Shown here one piece after another: positions 24,365 to 35,194 of a DNA stretch of 64,000 nucleotides. Position numbers and translations under genes: made by a program. Source of the stretch: Panagrolaimus kolymaensis (Eukaryota; Nematoda; Chromadorea; Rhabditida; Panagrolaimidae); the NCBI GenBank assembly GCA_028622995.1, contig JAJQJQ010000024.1, forward strand, positions 558,001-622,000. The letters run 5' to 3'. Position 1 is the stretch's first letter, and every line of letters starts with the position of its first letter. The notes beneath the pieces are model-generated. The model saw only the letters and a program-made list of their open reading frames with translations. It was not told the origin of the DNA and searched no databases.

Positions 24365-26231
24365 ATGAGAAGTCGAAATATAATTTTATGTTTTTTCTTT
24401 TGGTTAGCAGCTGCAACTGCAATTATTTGTGATGAGGAGTCTTCATACAAACTTTTAATACGTCGAAAAGTAAGTTTCCACTCTGTTGCGGCTTAGTAAA
24501 ATATTTATGATTAATTTTTTAGCGATGCGCAGGATGTGGAAATCTTACAGCTGGGCCATCATATACTGGAGGAATGATGCAAGGAATCTATGACGTAACT
24601 GAGACTCCAGGATCTTCTTGTTCACAAACAATTACATGCACCGGCTTCACACCAAATGAAGAATCGGCTGTTTCGATTTCAATATTACCACATGGAGAAA
24701 CAGATCCTAACAGTGCTCCAACAACAGCTTTTGAAATGAACGAAGAATCTGTTAATACAACTTTGCAATGTGGTGAAGATGGATCATGGTACTTAGATTC
24801 ATTCCCAACATCGCCTTTAAGTGGAGCATTCTATTGCGAGTGTAAGTTTAACAACAAAAAAATCGATAACGGAGTTAAAGAAAAATTCATTTATTTATAG
24901 CCACACCACCTGCTCCATCATGGCTGATTGGAGATTCTTTTAAATGTTTTCATGGTGAAAATTCCAAAACTCCTTCTCTCAGCATAAAATGTCCATCAAA
25001 AAAATGCATTTCAATGTATAATCATGAGAAGGATTATTACGCGGCGACTTGTTTTAATGGAAGTTTTGAAAATTTGGTTGAAATATTTCCAAAATTAAAA
25101 AATCTGAAAGTTGATTATGATATTTGTGAAACACACGAATGCAATGGAGGGGTGGAATTAATTGGATCAAATCAATATGGAATCCATACATTTTCAAACA
25201 GTCCATGGTGGTTTCAAGCAAATTTTACTCACGGTGATATATTTACTATTATTGGAAAACCATTACCAAATGCAACAAAATTTCGATTGATTATCAAAGA
25301 TGAATATGGTGGTATCATTTTTAAATTTACATTTAATCTTAAAAAAGGTTATGTATCAGTGAAAGGGAAATTTATTAAAAATAATGAAGGAAAAAGACAC
25401 CGACGAAAATATCGAAAAAAATTAAAGCTCGACGACGCCAAAGAAAATATTGAAATTATTTTTGATGAAAAAAGTGTTTCAATAAATGGAAAGAAAATAT
25501 TTAAAATTATGATGCCTATGCTTTCATTAATGCAAAAAATTGTTTATGGTGGTAAATGGAAAATTATTGAAAGTTATAAAATTGAAAAGAATGGAACAAA
25601 AGTTACTTACATTTTGCCACCTTCAATCGATGAAGAAAAAGAAATGCCAGTGACTGAGCCTTCTTCTCCTTCATCATCGATTTGTTCAAACCCATTAAAA
25701 ACTGATAAAAGGTTTTATTTGTCTAATAAACCTTTTTCAATGGATATTACAATTTCCAAAAAAGAGAATTCATTTGTAAACTTTAAATTTCAAACCAACC
25801 CCTGCGACAATTCTGATATTCCATTGTTTATTTCATTATCATGGAATTACAAACCCAAACAAATCTCTAACGACGGCTCTTTTAATGGAAATCAAATTAT
25901 TTCTGGAATAAATTCAAATCAAACGAATAATAATGATATCAATTTTATTAAGGTGGTTGATCATTGGTTTAAAGCAACATCGTGGAGTCGATATAATAAT
26001 TTATGGAGTGAAGGAAATGTTTCTACAACAATATCATTAAATCATTTTAAAGTATTCAATCTTAACATTCATTATACTAGTGATAATACGTTAATAATAA
26101 ATTCCAGTAGCGATGAGAATTTTGATACTCAAATTATTAAAATAAATGGAACTGAATCAATTAAATATTTAGCTGTTGAGGATCCATATAATGCTTTGTT
26201 AGATGTTAATTTTGTAACAAAAGTTTCATAA
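24365..26231 (+). CDS. secreted Cys-rich protein with possible galectin-like domains
   Basis: Three exons (24365-24469, 24523-24841, 24901-26231) give about 584 residues. A signal peptide (RSRNIILCFFFWLAAATA) is followed by a Cys-rich module with CAGCGN, TITCTGFTP and TLQCGEDGSW, which resembles the nematode C6 (DUF281-type) pattern of six Cys and a Trp. A second Cys module follows after the TPPAPSW linker. The rest has two beta-rich regions. The first includes GDIFTIIGKPLPNATKFRLI and IEIIFDEKSVSINGK, reminiscent of galectin strands but lacking the sugar-binding His-x-Asn-x-Arg pattern. Several N-glycosylation sites are present. The galectin assignment is tentative. Confidence 0.6.
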
Positions 26232-26572
26232 AATAAATAATATTATTAGTTAAATAATAAATAACAATTTTCACTTTTTTGCGAATTATTGTTGCATAAT
26301 AAAAAAATAAATAAATAAAGGTTAGTCATAGATCAAAGAAATTTTTTTTACTTTCAAAATTTATCAACAACGTCGTCACTATTTTTTTTTCTTTACCAAA
26401 AAGGCAATAAACAACACGCGTATTTTTGCGTCATTTTTCTCCATAAACCAAACAACAGAAGAAACATATAAAAATTATGAGAAGATAGCAGCATTCGTTG
26501 GTTGACAACAGCTTGATTTTCTTAATATAAAGAAAAATTTTGTCTAGACAAAATTCAATCAAATTTTAGAAA
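26232..26572 (+). promoter_or_regulatory. promoter of duplicated gene (copy 1)
   Basis: A GGTTAGTCATAGATCAAA block near 26,320, an ACGCG...GCGTCATTTTT block near 26,416-26,440, CCATAAACCAAA near 26,441, and an AGATAG site near 26,482. The same blocks in the same order occur upstream of the gene at 27685, so the promoter was duplicated with the gene. Confidence 0.55.
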
Positions 26573-26972
26573 ATGTCGTCTCAAATAAATCTTGATCCTT
26601 CATTAAATTATAATTTTCCAATTCCATCGTATACTGCTGCTTCAAGTTGCCAACCGCAATCATGTCCACTAGCGCCGCCCTCACAGTTTTCAAACAATTA
26701 TGCTTTTGCCAATCCAAGCAGCACATTTTGTAATTTAGAGCCAAATTCATCGTATGTTATAAAAACTCTTCCCGCAGGTAAGCTTTTAAAAAAACTTTAA
26801 TTCATTTTAATTACAATTTTAATTTATAGCCAGCTTCGAACACCAATGTCATCATTCAAGATCACCGGCTTCAAAATGTTGTGGAATAGGATTTTGTATT
26901 TGCTTTTCGATACTTTTTTTCCTTGTTTTGGCTTTTATTATTTATGGAGCTTTTAAATCTTTTTCTTTTTGA
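26573..26972 (+). CDS. small tail-anchored protein, paralogue of the next gene
   Basis: Two exons (26573-26777 and 26830-26972) encode about 115 residues. The N-terminal part contains FPIPSY (the place where the paralogue has LPSY) but no full PPxY. The last residues of exon 1 read LEPNSSYVIKTLPA, almost identical to the paralogue. After a phase-1 intron, exon 2 supplies Cys residues and one C-terminal helix (FCICFSILFFLVLAFIIYG) followed by FKSFSF. The shared IIYG end of the helix supports recent tandem duplication. The role is unknown; the topology is predicted as N-terminus in the cytosol. Confidence 0.7.
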
Positions 26973-27684
26973 TAAATTCTTTGAGCACAGCATCCACTAA
27001 GATTTAGCAAAACGAAATTAAAATTTTTGTTAAAAATATATTTCGAACTTTTTGTAAATATTGATTATGTGTATGAATAATTAGTGAAACATTTTTTTGT
27101 TAATAATAGTTAAAATAAAAGTATGATTTAAATTTTTGATTACAAAAGAAAGCCTAAACTTAAAGATCGGCACACAAAAAAGTACATGAAATGCATCGAA
27201 TTCTCGAGCTTCCAAACAATCCTGAATTTATTCCAAGGCTTAAACTTTTATCTTACTTACGCATTCTTTTTTGGAGTTTGTAATTTGATAATCTTCGCCC
27301 ATCTTCGCAGTGAAGTAAAGATAGTTTTTGGTAAGAAAAATTTTCGTTGTCACGAAATTTTTATTTCCGATACTGTATATCTGTATGTCTGAATGAGAAG
27401 AAGACGCCATGTTGGAAAAAATAAATATTGGTTAGTCATACATAGATCAAAAAAAGTTTCATTTTCATTATAAATTTTAAAAGCGTCACATTTTTTTAAT
27501 CAAAAAGCAATACAAACACGCGTTTTGTTACGTCATTTTTTCCATAAACCAAATAACGGAGGAAGCATGGAAAATGATAAGATAGCATTGACCGTTTGGT
27601 TTTTGTTTTCCTTTAAAACACACCTTTATTGCGGACAAAAAGCTAAAACCAAATTTCTAAAGAACTTTATTGAAATTAAAAAAA
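26973..27684 (+). promoter_or_regulatory. intergenic region and promoter copy 2
   Basis: The right half repeats the upstream region of the previous gene: TGGTTAGTCATACATAGATCAAA near 27,430, ACGCGTTTTGTTACGTCATTTTTTCC near 27,515-27,545 and a tandem GATA site TGATAAGATAG at about 27,575-27,585. The left half holds a 68-codon open frame (27,186-27,392) that I do not call. The GATA tandem also precedes the gene at 34206. Confidence 0.5.
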
Positions 27685-28138
27685 ATGTCTCCCCAAATAA
27701 ATAGTCAATTTTCTAAAACTTATACGTTTTCTTTGCCATCGTATGCTTCAATGAATTCTGAATTGCCACCGCCATATTCCAATTTCTCCAGCTATAATGA
27801 TAATATAAACTCGAAATGCATTTTAGAACCAAATTCAATTTATGTTATAAAAACGCTACCTGCAGGTAAGCAACAGAGTCAAAGACTCGTTTTGTTTGAG
27901 TTTAAAAAATGTTTTAGATACCTTTGAAAACTATTATCAACAATCAGCTTCATCACATTCTCCAACATCTAAATGGTTTGTAAAAATTGGTCGTATTTGT
28001 TTTTTGATATTTTTTCTGTTCGTTTTGAGTTTTATTATTTATGGATTTTTTGAAACCTTTTCCAAAATATCTGAATTTGATAACAAAAATTTTGAAGAAC
28101 GTCATCAAAAATTAAAAGCAAAATGGAATAAAAATTAA
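27685..28138 (+). CDS. PPxY tail-anchored protein, paralogue of the previous gene
   Basis: Two exons (27685-27865 and 27918-28138) give about 133 residues. Exon 1 has LPSY then ELPPPYSNF, a PPxY motif, and ends with LEPNSIYVIKTLPA as in the neighbour 1.1 kb upstream. Exon 2, after a 52-nt phase-1 intron, gives a polar linker, a helix (ICFLIFFLFVLSFIIYGFF) and, unlike the other family members, a 30-residue charged tail rich in Lys, Glu and Asn. Promoter blocks are shared with the upstream copy. Inferred role: cytosolic PPxY displayed on a membrane for WW-domain ligases. Confidence 0.72.
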
Positions 28139-28619
28139 AAATATTTATTTATAACTTTTGTAAATATGTGCAATTTAGTTAACATTTTATAAATGGTTTT
28201 TTTATCAGTTTTGAATAATTATAATAAAAATTTGAGCTTAGATTTCGAACTAAGAAAACCCATTTAAAAAATATTACATCAAACTGTCATAAAAAAGCAC
28301 CAGGGAATTACGCATTTAACAAAATTGTTTCAAACATCGTCATGATTTTCCTATTTTAAGAAAAATAAACTCAAAATAAACGAACTTCTTTGCATTAAAA
28401 AATAGTTGCCACGTAGGAAAAAAAAGAATTTTTTACGCACGAAACTAAGCTACGTTACTATGGTAATGTTTTTTTGGTTGAATGTTTTTTTAAATAGTGC
28501 AGCTACATATATTTTATTTACTTATAATTTTCCGAGATTTAACTCAATATTTTTTGAGTTTTTTAAAGAGTAAACTTAAAAAAAGTTTTTAGCTTATTTC
28601 ATATTTTTAAACCAAAATT
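28139..28619. other. intergenic region
   Basis: About 480 bp, AT-rich, with an AATAAA-type signal near 28,223. Contains isolated CAGTTT (28,206) and AAACTG (28,279) copies, at background level. No clear promoter element. Confidence 0.35.
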
Positions 28620-29104
28620 ATGCCATTGCCATCTGCTCCTCCACCAGAATATAGCGAAGAAGTAAATGATAATCCAATTTATGTCGTTCCACCGGGTGCT
28701 GTTGAAATCCTACCTGCTTATACAGATTCATCGCAAATGGCACCAGGATATTATGCTTCCATTCCGCCGCCTCCTCATCCAATTCTTAATAACCAAGGTT
28801 CATTTCTGGGGCATTTTGGTAAAGGTACTCGTATCACCTCTCCCAATTGTGGGAGATATATTGGTTAGTTTACTTTTCTTCCTTTTTTAAAATAGAACAT
28901 CAAAAAAAATTAAAGTCAATAAATAATTTTTTAGTACCTGATCAAAGAAATCGAATATTTGAATATACGAGTGTTCAAGAATTTAAAAAAAGTAAATTGA
29001 CACGATGTATTTTGGCAACAATGTGTACAATTATAATATTGTTTGTTCTCCTGATTTTTATTCTTGTTGCGGCTACAGTAATTAGTTTAAAAAGCATCTT
29101 TTAA
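28620..29104 (+). CDS. PPxY tail-anchored protein, GRYI subgroup
   Basis: Two exons (28620-28863 and 28935-29104) encode about 137 residues. The N-terminus reads PLPSAPPPEYSEE, so PPxY is at residues 7-10. Exon 1 continues with APGYYASIPPPP and ends in CGRYI; the phase-1 junction restores a Val as in the genes at 8775 and 35195. Exon 2 has a charged linker (EYTSVQEFKKSK), a long hydrophobic helix and a very short tail. The PGYY and GRYI blocks show it is a close relative of the broken gene at 35195. Positive charges before the helix suggest the N-terminus faces the cytosol. Confidence 0.72.
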
Positions 29105-29703
29105 TTATGTTTAAAAATAGAAGTGTTGGCTCTATGTTGGTTTTTTTAATATTTAAAAAAATTTTTGTTGGTTTTACTTTTCATTTTCTGTTATTTTACA
29201 AAATAAAAACAAGGCAGACTAGTTAATGATGCTACTCTTTAAACAGTTTTTTTATTCTTTTTTTCCACCAACAATGTAATATTTTAATATCCGTTACCCA
29301 ATTAGATGATGAAAAAAATACACAATCAATGACCCCGAGTGGCAATTATTTTCCAGTTGATAAATTTAATAAACCTATCATGCTTTTAGCAAATATTTAT
29401 CGCAAGCACTTTATTTTACTCCAAAAAATAAGATCGCAGTTTCTTTTACAATCGTGGAGAGAAGAGAGCATCTGATTACCATGCATGCACGTTGAAAAAA
29501 AAGGCGGGAAAAATTCGCAACATTCATTTTTCGTTCTCTCAAAAACATTTTCATTTTACATATTTATTCAAATTTTGATTTTTTTGCATTTATCAAAGTT
29601 GCTTCTAAATTTACTATGATTAAGTATAAAAGCTCAAATTCATTCATTTTCAACTTTTTGAAACTCCATGCAAACATCGTCGTTCGTCGAAAGAAAGCAA
29701 AAA
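29105..29703 (+). promoter_or_regulatory. intergenic region with TATA box
   Basis: About 600 bp. The tail of the previous gene has AATAAAA near 29,202. A canonical TATAAAAG box lies at about 29,625-29,632, some 70 bp before the next start codon, in the position expected for TATA-driven transcription. An in-frame ATG at 29,668 lies between them and would add 12 residues before the signal peptide. Confidence 0.5.
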
Positions 29704-31848
29704 ATGAGTATTTCTACATCGTTCTTGGTTTTTCTCTTCGTCATCATCGTCGTGAATTCTCAAGCTGTTCTCTCTTCTGTTGATTCAAATGAACTCATGG
29801 CTGATAATCCTTATGTTAAAGAAATAGGAAATGATGTGAAGCTTATGTCTCCTGGAATTGTTCAATTGGTTCTTACAGATGGTCATTTGGATGTTCATGT
29901 GGATTACCCAAATTGTTACGGAGAGTATGTCTTTTAATGTTTTTGAATATGCTTATTTTTCTATATTTTAGAGTTCTCTTTTGTTATCAATCTGATGCCT
30001 CATCTGACGAAGATGCTGCGAAAGTGTGTCATCCAAACTATTGTGGATTCAAAATTTCAACAACAATATATAAACTCTCCTTCGTTACCAATCAATTCTT
30101 TAGAGAAGATTTTAAGAACTGTGGTGTTTCTACTCGAATGGAAAAGCGTAAAGTATTGTATTGCGGTAAAGATGTTCCCAGCTGTGAACCTGCTTTTGAT
30201 AAAGATAAGGTCATAACAATCGATATTACTCAAGTTTCAAAGGAATGTGAAATCAAAATTCTCAACGCTAAGATTTATGTTCCAACGATTCCTGCAACAA
30301 CTACACAATCTTCGTCTTCAACTTCCATTCTCTCATCGTCAACTGAAGCTTCTACTTCCAACGGATCGACTATTTTGATTGTCTGCATCGTTGTTGCTGT
30401 TGTGATCATCCTCATCATTATCATTGTTATGTAAGTTTTCTTAATATATGCCTTTACTAACATCAATCATTTTAGTGGCGTCGTATGTTACAAGAAAAGA
30501 GCTAACAAAAAGAAGAAACAAGCTTTGAATCAAGATTTGAAAGAAGTGGTCATTATTAAGTCTGTCAAAGAAGAAGTTCCTAAAAAACTCAAACTCAAAG
30601 AAAATGCAAAGGTTGAATCAGAAAAGAAAGAAGTGAAACCTCCAAAAGTGAAAGAAGAAACAAAGAAGTTCAGTGTTCCTCGTTCTATAGCTGCAAAAGA
30701 AAATCCAAAGAAAGTTCAAGAGGAAATCAAACCACCAACGTCTTTGCCAAAGAAGGAAATTACTGAAGCTACTGAAGAACCTCCACCGCCTTTTCTACCT
30801 GTTCCTGTTGTTACAGAGTCTAAAGAACCTATCGTCGTCGAACATGAAGCTCCAAAGAAACTCAAACAACATCGACAACAGAATCAATGGGTACATCCTT
30901 TTAGAACAGCATCTGGAAGTTCTGGTAGCAGAATGCGTGGTCGATACAAGGATAGCGTAGAATCTCAAAGATCCCTCAACAAGAATACAGCATACGAAGC
31001 TCATTATAAATCTATGGCAAGAAGTGGCTTGATTGGAAAGAAAATGGCTGAATCATTGGCAAAGTAAATTTTTGTTTTTACATGATTTAAATCATCATTA
31101 TTTTTTTAGGGATTACAAACCTTATCCAAAGAAGAAGCTTCTCAGTGTTGAAATCTCGCTCCTTTGTAACTACGTCGGTGATGTCTTTATCACGATCAAT
31201 CAACTTGTGTATGTTTCCTTCGATATCAAAAACAACTTTATTATTATTCCATAATTTCAGGACAAAAGCAATCGAACAACTCAAAGAACATGATCTTAAA
31301 CTAAACGAAGATGGTAGAGCAATGAAACTGTCAAAAGCAACCCGAACATTCCTTCAACAACGTGACACTCCTGAATATGTCCGATTCACATGTTTTGCAC
31401 TTGAATTTGGCCATTCTATTCCTGTCGACGAAGAACATCTTCAGAAATATTCTATGGCTTTGTTGCTCGTTGTTGGTTTCTCGCTCAATCATCCTGATGA
31501 AACTCGACGTCATGCTCTTGCAATATTTCGGTAGATTTTGTGCTTATTGTTACTTTACTAATTTCGTTTTCCATTTTTAGTCGTGAATTGCCATTTTGGA
31601 GGCGTAACTCATCCATCGAAGAACGAAATGGTTTTGGTTATCCAGCCAGTGCAATTGAAGCTGCAGGTGTAATGAATCCCGATTGTTTCAACGATGTCAA
31701 ACACGTTAATACTAATTCAACTCCAAACAATTCAGAAGAAAAGCGATCAAATTCAAAATCAAATGGTCCATCACAAGAAGCAGCCGCAACTGAAAGCAAA
31801 GTAGCCATCATTGAAAAATCATCAAAGAAGAAAAAGAAGCGAAAATAA
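29704..31848 (+). CDS. type I membrane protein with long basic cytosolic domain
   Basis: Six exons (29704-29924, 29972-30430, 30476-31063, 31110-31208, 31261-31530, 31581-31848) give about 634 residues. I chose the ATG at 29704 because it opens directly into a signal peptide (SISTSFLVFLFVIIVVNSQA). The roughly 185-residue ectodomain has about nine Cys and ends in a Thr/Ser stalk. A helix (ILIVCIVVAVVIILIIIIVM) is followed by CYKKRANKKKKQ as stop-transfer. The cytosolic part starts Lys/Glu/Pro-rich and then becomes a folded-looking region (TKAIEQLKEHDLKL, FTCFALEFGHSIPV) ending in a poly-Lys tail. No family is recognised. Confidence 0.72.
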
Positions 31849-32395
31849 TTTGTGATTGAATTTGTATTTTTTCGTTTTTGTATTTGTATGTAATAATAAT
31901 ATTAATATTCAAATGAGTTTCTAATAATAAATATTTTTTTAAAACAATTCATTTCTGCATTTTTTATTTTTATGATTTGTGTACATAAGCTTGTGTGTCT
32001 AAACAATTGGAAATTGGTATTTAATGATGTGACATCATGGAAGCATTTTATCTAATACTTATTCGTTTCAAAGAGTTAAAAATAAATTTGTTACTTATCA
32101 AAGAGATTTTCGTGTCATTTGAATCTCATACATGCTTGTTATTCATTTCTCATTGTTTATGCGTGATCCATATATGGATTAAAGGGAATCATTTTTCGAT
32201 TAAATATGTATGTGTTTACGGAAGCCAAGTAACAAAAACAAAACTTTTATTGAAAGAAAAGAATTTTACTATTATTAAAGTTAACATATTTTCAAAGTGA
32301 AGAATTTAGCAAATGTGATAACTTCTGCAAATTTAAAATTGTCAATAAAAAAGGTGTTAGATGTGAGAACGTAAAATAAAATTTCTTTCTTTTTT
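31849..32395. other. intergenic region between convergent genes
   Basis: About 550 bp. AATAAA near 31,926 serves the rightward gene. An 87-codon + strand frame at 32,037-32,300 is not supported. Confidence 0.4.
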
Positions 32396-32782
32396 TCATG
32401 AAATTTTTCCAATAATAATCGGTTTTTTGATTTCATTTTCAATTCGATCCGTTGTAATTATATCGCCTTGACTGAGTTTTAGATGCATTTCATATAATTC
32501 TTCTATTTTCCTTCCAAATAATTTCATTTCAAACAATTTTTCTCTAATTTGAACAATACTGTGTGGAAGCATAATTTCTTTTTGCTTTTTGCCACTTTTT
32601 ATTTCATCCATGAGTTGCTCCTTTTGCTTTTTACTTGCTTCCAACATTTCTTTTAGTTCGGCAGCCTTTTTAGGGTCATTATTTGTTTCTGCAATTCTAA
32701 CTTCGAGTTCGATTCGTTTTTCAAGAATATTATTATATTCAATGATAGAATTATTTCTTAAAAAAGTTCCAAATTTTTCCAT
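32396..32782 (-). CDS. short coiled-coil protein (possibly the last exon of a longer gene)
   Basis: 128 residues on the - strand, strongly charged, with heptad-like Leu/Ile spacing from about residue 12 to 75 (ILEKRIELEVRIAET, LKEMLEASKKQKEQ), so a coiled coil is likely. The reading frame stays open upstream of this ATG to a TTTTAG acceptor ending at about 32,806, which could be a trans-splice site or mark an upstream exon I cannot identify. No family recognised. Confidence 0.5.
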   Translation of the reverse strand: MEKFGTFLRNNSIIEYNNILEKRIELEVRIAETNNDPKKAAELKEMLEASKKQKEQLMDEIKSGKKQKEIMLPHSIVQIREKLFEMKLFGRKIEELYEMHLKLSQGDIITTDRIENEIKKPIIIGKIS

Positions 32783-33218
32783 GGATTCTTTAATTAGAAT
32801 TTTTTCTAAAAGTAAATGAATGCTGCTTAGTCACAGCTTCGCTTCGTATTTCCTGTACCTTAGAACTTGACATCATCTCCTTCATAAAGGAGAGAGGGAG
32901 AGGAGGTTAGCCTTTCTTTGATTATGGTGCATCTATTGTCAATTCGATTATGACACAGCGCATTTCGCTCATACATCATCGCGTGAAGAAAAAAAGACGT
33001 AAAACGATTGAAATATGCATGTAAAAGATAAGATGATTTCTTCGTCTGTTTCAACTTAAAAAAGTGGGTTTAAATTAAAAGAAAATTCTATTTTGGTATT
33101 CTGTTAAAAAAATTTCTATCGATAGCTTTATTAATTGAAAACTTGCTTCTGTATTTTTAAAATTCAAAAATTGTTTTATTTTGTTTTTCATTTTATTAAA
33201 ATTTAAAAATATTTAAAA
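32783..33218 (+). promoter_or_regulatory. intergenic region with GATA site
   Basis: About 435 bp. Contains AGATAAGATG at about 33,026-33,035, some 185 bp before the next start codon, comparable with the GATA tandem upstream of three related genes. The rest is unremarkable. Confidence 0.4.
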
Positions 33219-33750
33219 ATGGATGAAATGTCTAAAAAAGTGAATGAAGCTGCAGCTCTTGCTCGAGCTCAAGCATCAACTTCCAAACATCCAAAGCCTT
33301 CTGCGCCATCGGATTTATTACCCGAGTCATCGGGTTTCAATACCAAACCACCATCTCCTCCTCCACCATATGAACCTAATAATTCATCATCGAAAATAAA
33401 TTCTTCCATTTCAAATATTAATTCTGGGGTTATTTTATTTCAACCTGAACCATTGCCATGGGCTTCAGAATATAGCAATAATCCTGCTGGTGTTTCATAT
33501 TGTCAGCCAACAACATGTCGAAAGAATTCATGTTGTTCAAATAACAGTAAGTAAAATAAACTTAAACTTTTTTTTAAACAATGAAAACCTTTTTTTAGCT
33601 GAAAAAAGGATTCGTGAAGAATGTAGCGAAAAACGACGTCGTAGCGCCAGCAGTTGTGAATGCGATGGATGCGATGCTGCATGTGCTGAAATATTATGTC
33701 AATGTTGTTTCGGTTTAATATTAGCTCTCATAAGTGGTTTGTTTAAATGA
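33219..33750 (+). CDS. PPxY protein with Cys-rich C-terminus
   Basis: Two exons (33219-33546 and 33599-33750) give about 159 residues. Exon 1 begins with a short Ala-rich helix, then a Ser/Pro/Asn-rich region with SPPPPYEPN (PPxY near residue 49) and several Cys near its end. After a 52-nt phase-1 intron, exon 2 gives a basic segment (EKRRRSAS), a dense Cys cluster (CECDGCDAAC and CQCCFG) and a short hydrophobic end (LILALISGLF). The terminal helix is shorter than in the relatives, so the protein may be palmitoylated or only peripherally anchored; that is a guess. Confidence 0.68.
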
Positions 33751-34205
33751 AATGAAAGAATGAAAATTTGCAAAATATTCGAACTCAACTTTTATTTTTT
33801 ATCTTTTTATCACCATTCCCGGAGAAGAAGAACGTGGACTGGACACACACACCTTATATTTTTTCCCAGATTATTTTGAGTGAAGATACTCAAACTACGA
33901 CAATGATAATGTCCTTTCACTCTTTCTTCTCTCATTTTTTTTTATTGTTTTATTATTGATTGTATAATTTTATTCTGAACATATTGTTCTGTTGTAATAT
34001 AAAGAAGACAGTATTGGCTGGCATACACACCACACACTTATAAGGAAAGTATGATTACAAAGGAAAATGATAAGATAGCGGAATTATCACTTCTTCTTCT
34101 TCTTCCACGTTTTTTTAGTGCTTCAAAAAAGTTTTTTTAACTTCAATCAATTCATTGCTTTTTTGTTTTAAAACTTTTTTTTCTTCTGATTTCTTCATTT
34201 TAAAA
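33751..34205 (+). promoter_or_regulatory. intergenic region with tandem GATA site
   Basis: About 455 bp. TGATAAGATAG at about 34,068-34,078 lies inside a GGAAAATGATAAGATAGC block that also occurs upstream of the gene at 27685. It is about 130 bp from the start codon. A TTCTTC run follows it. Confidence 0.5.
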
Positions 34206-34652
34206 ATGGCTTCAACAAATAATAATCCACTTACTGAAGTAAATCTTGAAAATTCTACCACCAACAATCCTCATACATATGAAGAACCTCCTCCATCTTA
34301 TGCAGATCTGCAACATCCTGATCCATCACCAAACCCATATCCCACGATGAATACTTCTTCTTCTCAACCGCCTCAAGTTGGATTTAATATTCCACAAAAT
34401 CAAAACTATGGCTATAATTCGGGTGTTTATCCTGGCAATTACGATCCTCAACATCAGGGTGGAGGCGGTGGAACCACAACATACATAGTTCGAACCACTC
34501 CGGTGTATATCATTCCCAAATCAGAAGTGGATCGAATTCGACGACGGAGAAAAATATTAATTTGTATTTCATTATTTTTTAGTATTATGAGCATTATTGT
34601 TGCATTAATTATTATTTTTGGTACCAATGATGATAGCAACAACGATGATTAA
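34206..34652 (+). CDS. PPxY tail-anchored protein, single exon
   Basis: 148 residues without an intron. EEPPPSYADL (PPxY at about residues 28-31) is followed by a Pro/Asn/Gln/Tyr-rich stretch, a poly-Gly run, and TPVYIIPKSEVDRIRRRRK immediately before one helix (ILICISLFFSIMSIIVALII) and an acidic tail of Asp/Asn. The RIRRRRK block before the helix predicts the N-terminus in the cytosol by the positive-inside rule. The RRRK-I-helix-IIFG block resembles exon 2 of the gene at 38241, so these two form a subgroup; this copy has lost or never had the intron. Confidence 0.75.
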   Translation: MASTNNNPLTEVNLENSTTNNPHTYEEPPPSYADLQHPDPSPNPYPTMNTSSSQPPQVGFNIPQNQNYGYNSGVYPGNYDPQHQGGGGGTTTYIVRTTPVYIIPKSEVDRIRRRRKILICISLFFSIMSIIVALIIIFGTNDDSNNDD

Positions 34653-35194
34653 TAATTAAATAATTAATTAATTTATAATTGTTTTTCATATTTTTTTGCG
34701 TGTTTTTGTTGTTATTTTTAAACTGTAAAACATATAACCAACAATTGTGTTTTTTTAAACTGAAATAAATTCGTCACTTTTTTTCTTTCTTTTCTTAAAA
34801 GTTTAATTCTCATTTAAAAAAGAAATACGTTAACACTTTTTAATTTTGGAACCGATTAATAATATGTTACTATTTTTATAAGCTACTTTTATTACATATT
34901 TTTAAGATGCTCAAAAAAGAAACTTGCGTAAATAAAAAATTTAAGTGCGTAATAAAAGAAGGAGGAAGAAAGTTACCATGGGAATAATGCAACTTATTTT
35001 GATCCTTTCTTTTGCAAATAACTAACATAAATAGCTTGTTTTTTTTTGTTGTAAATATGTTTAAAACTTTTATAGTCTCTCTTTATTTAAGATTTTCAAA
35101 AACTGCGTCCATTTTTTATCTCTTCATACAAAAATTTTTGATTTAAAAAAACTGCCACCGAATATTCAAATTTTTCTGCAATCATTTTTAAATT
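34653..35194. other. intergenic region
   Basis: About 540 bp, AT-rich. Isolated AAACTG copies occur (34,759 and 35,149), but the regular array starts only after 35.86 kb. No clear promoter element. Confidence 0.35.
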
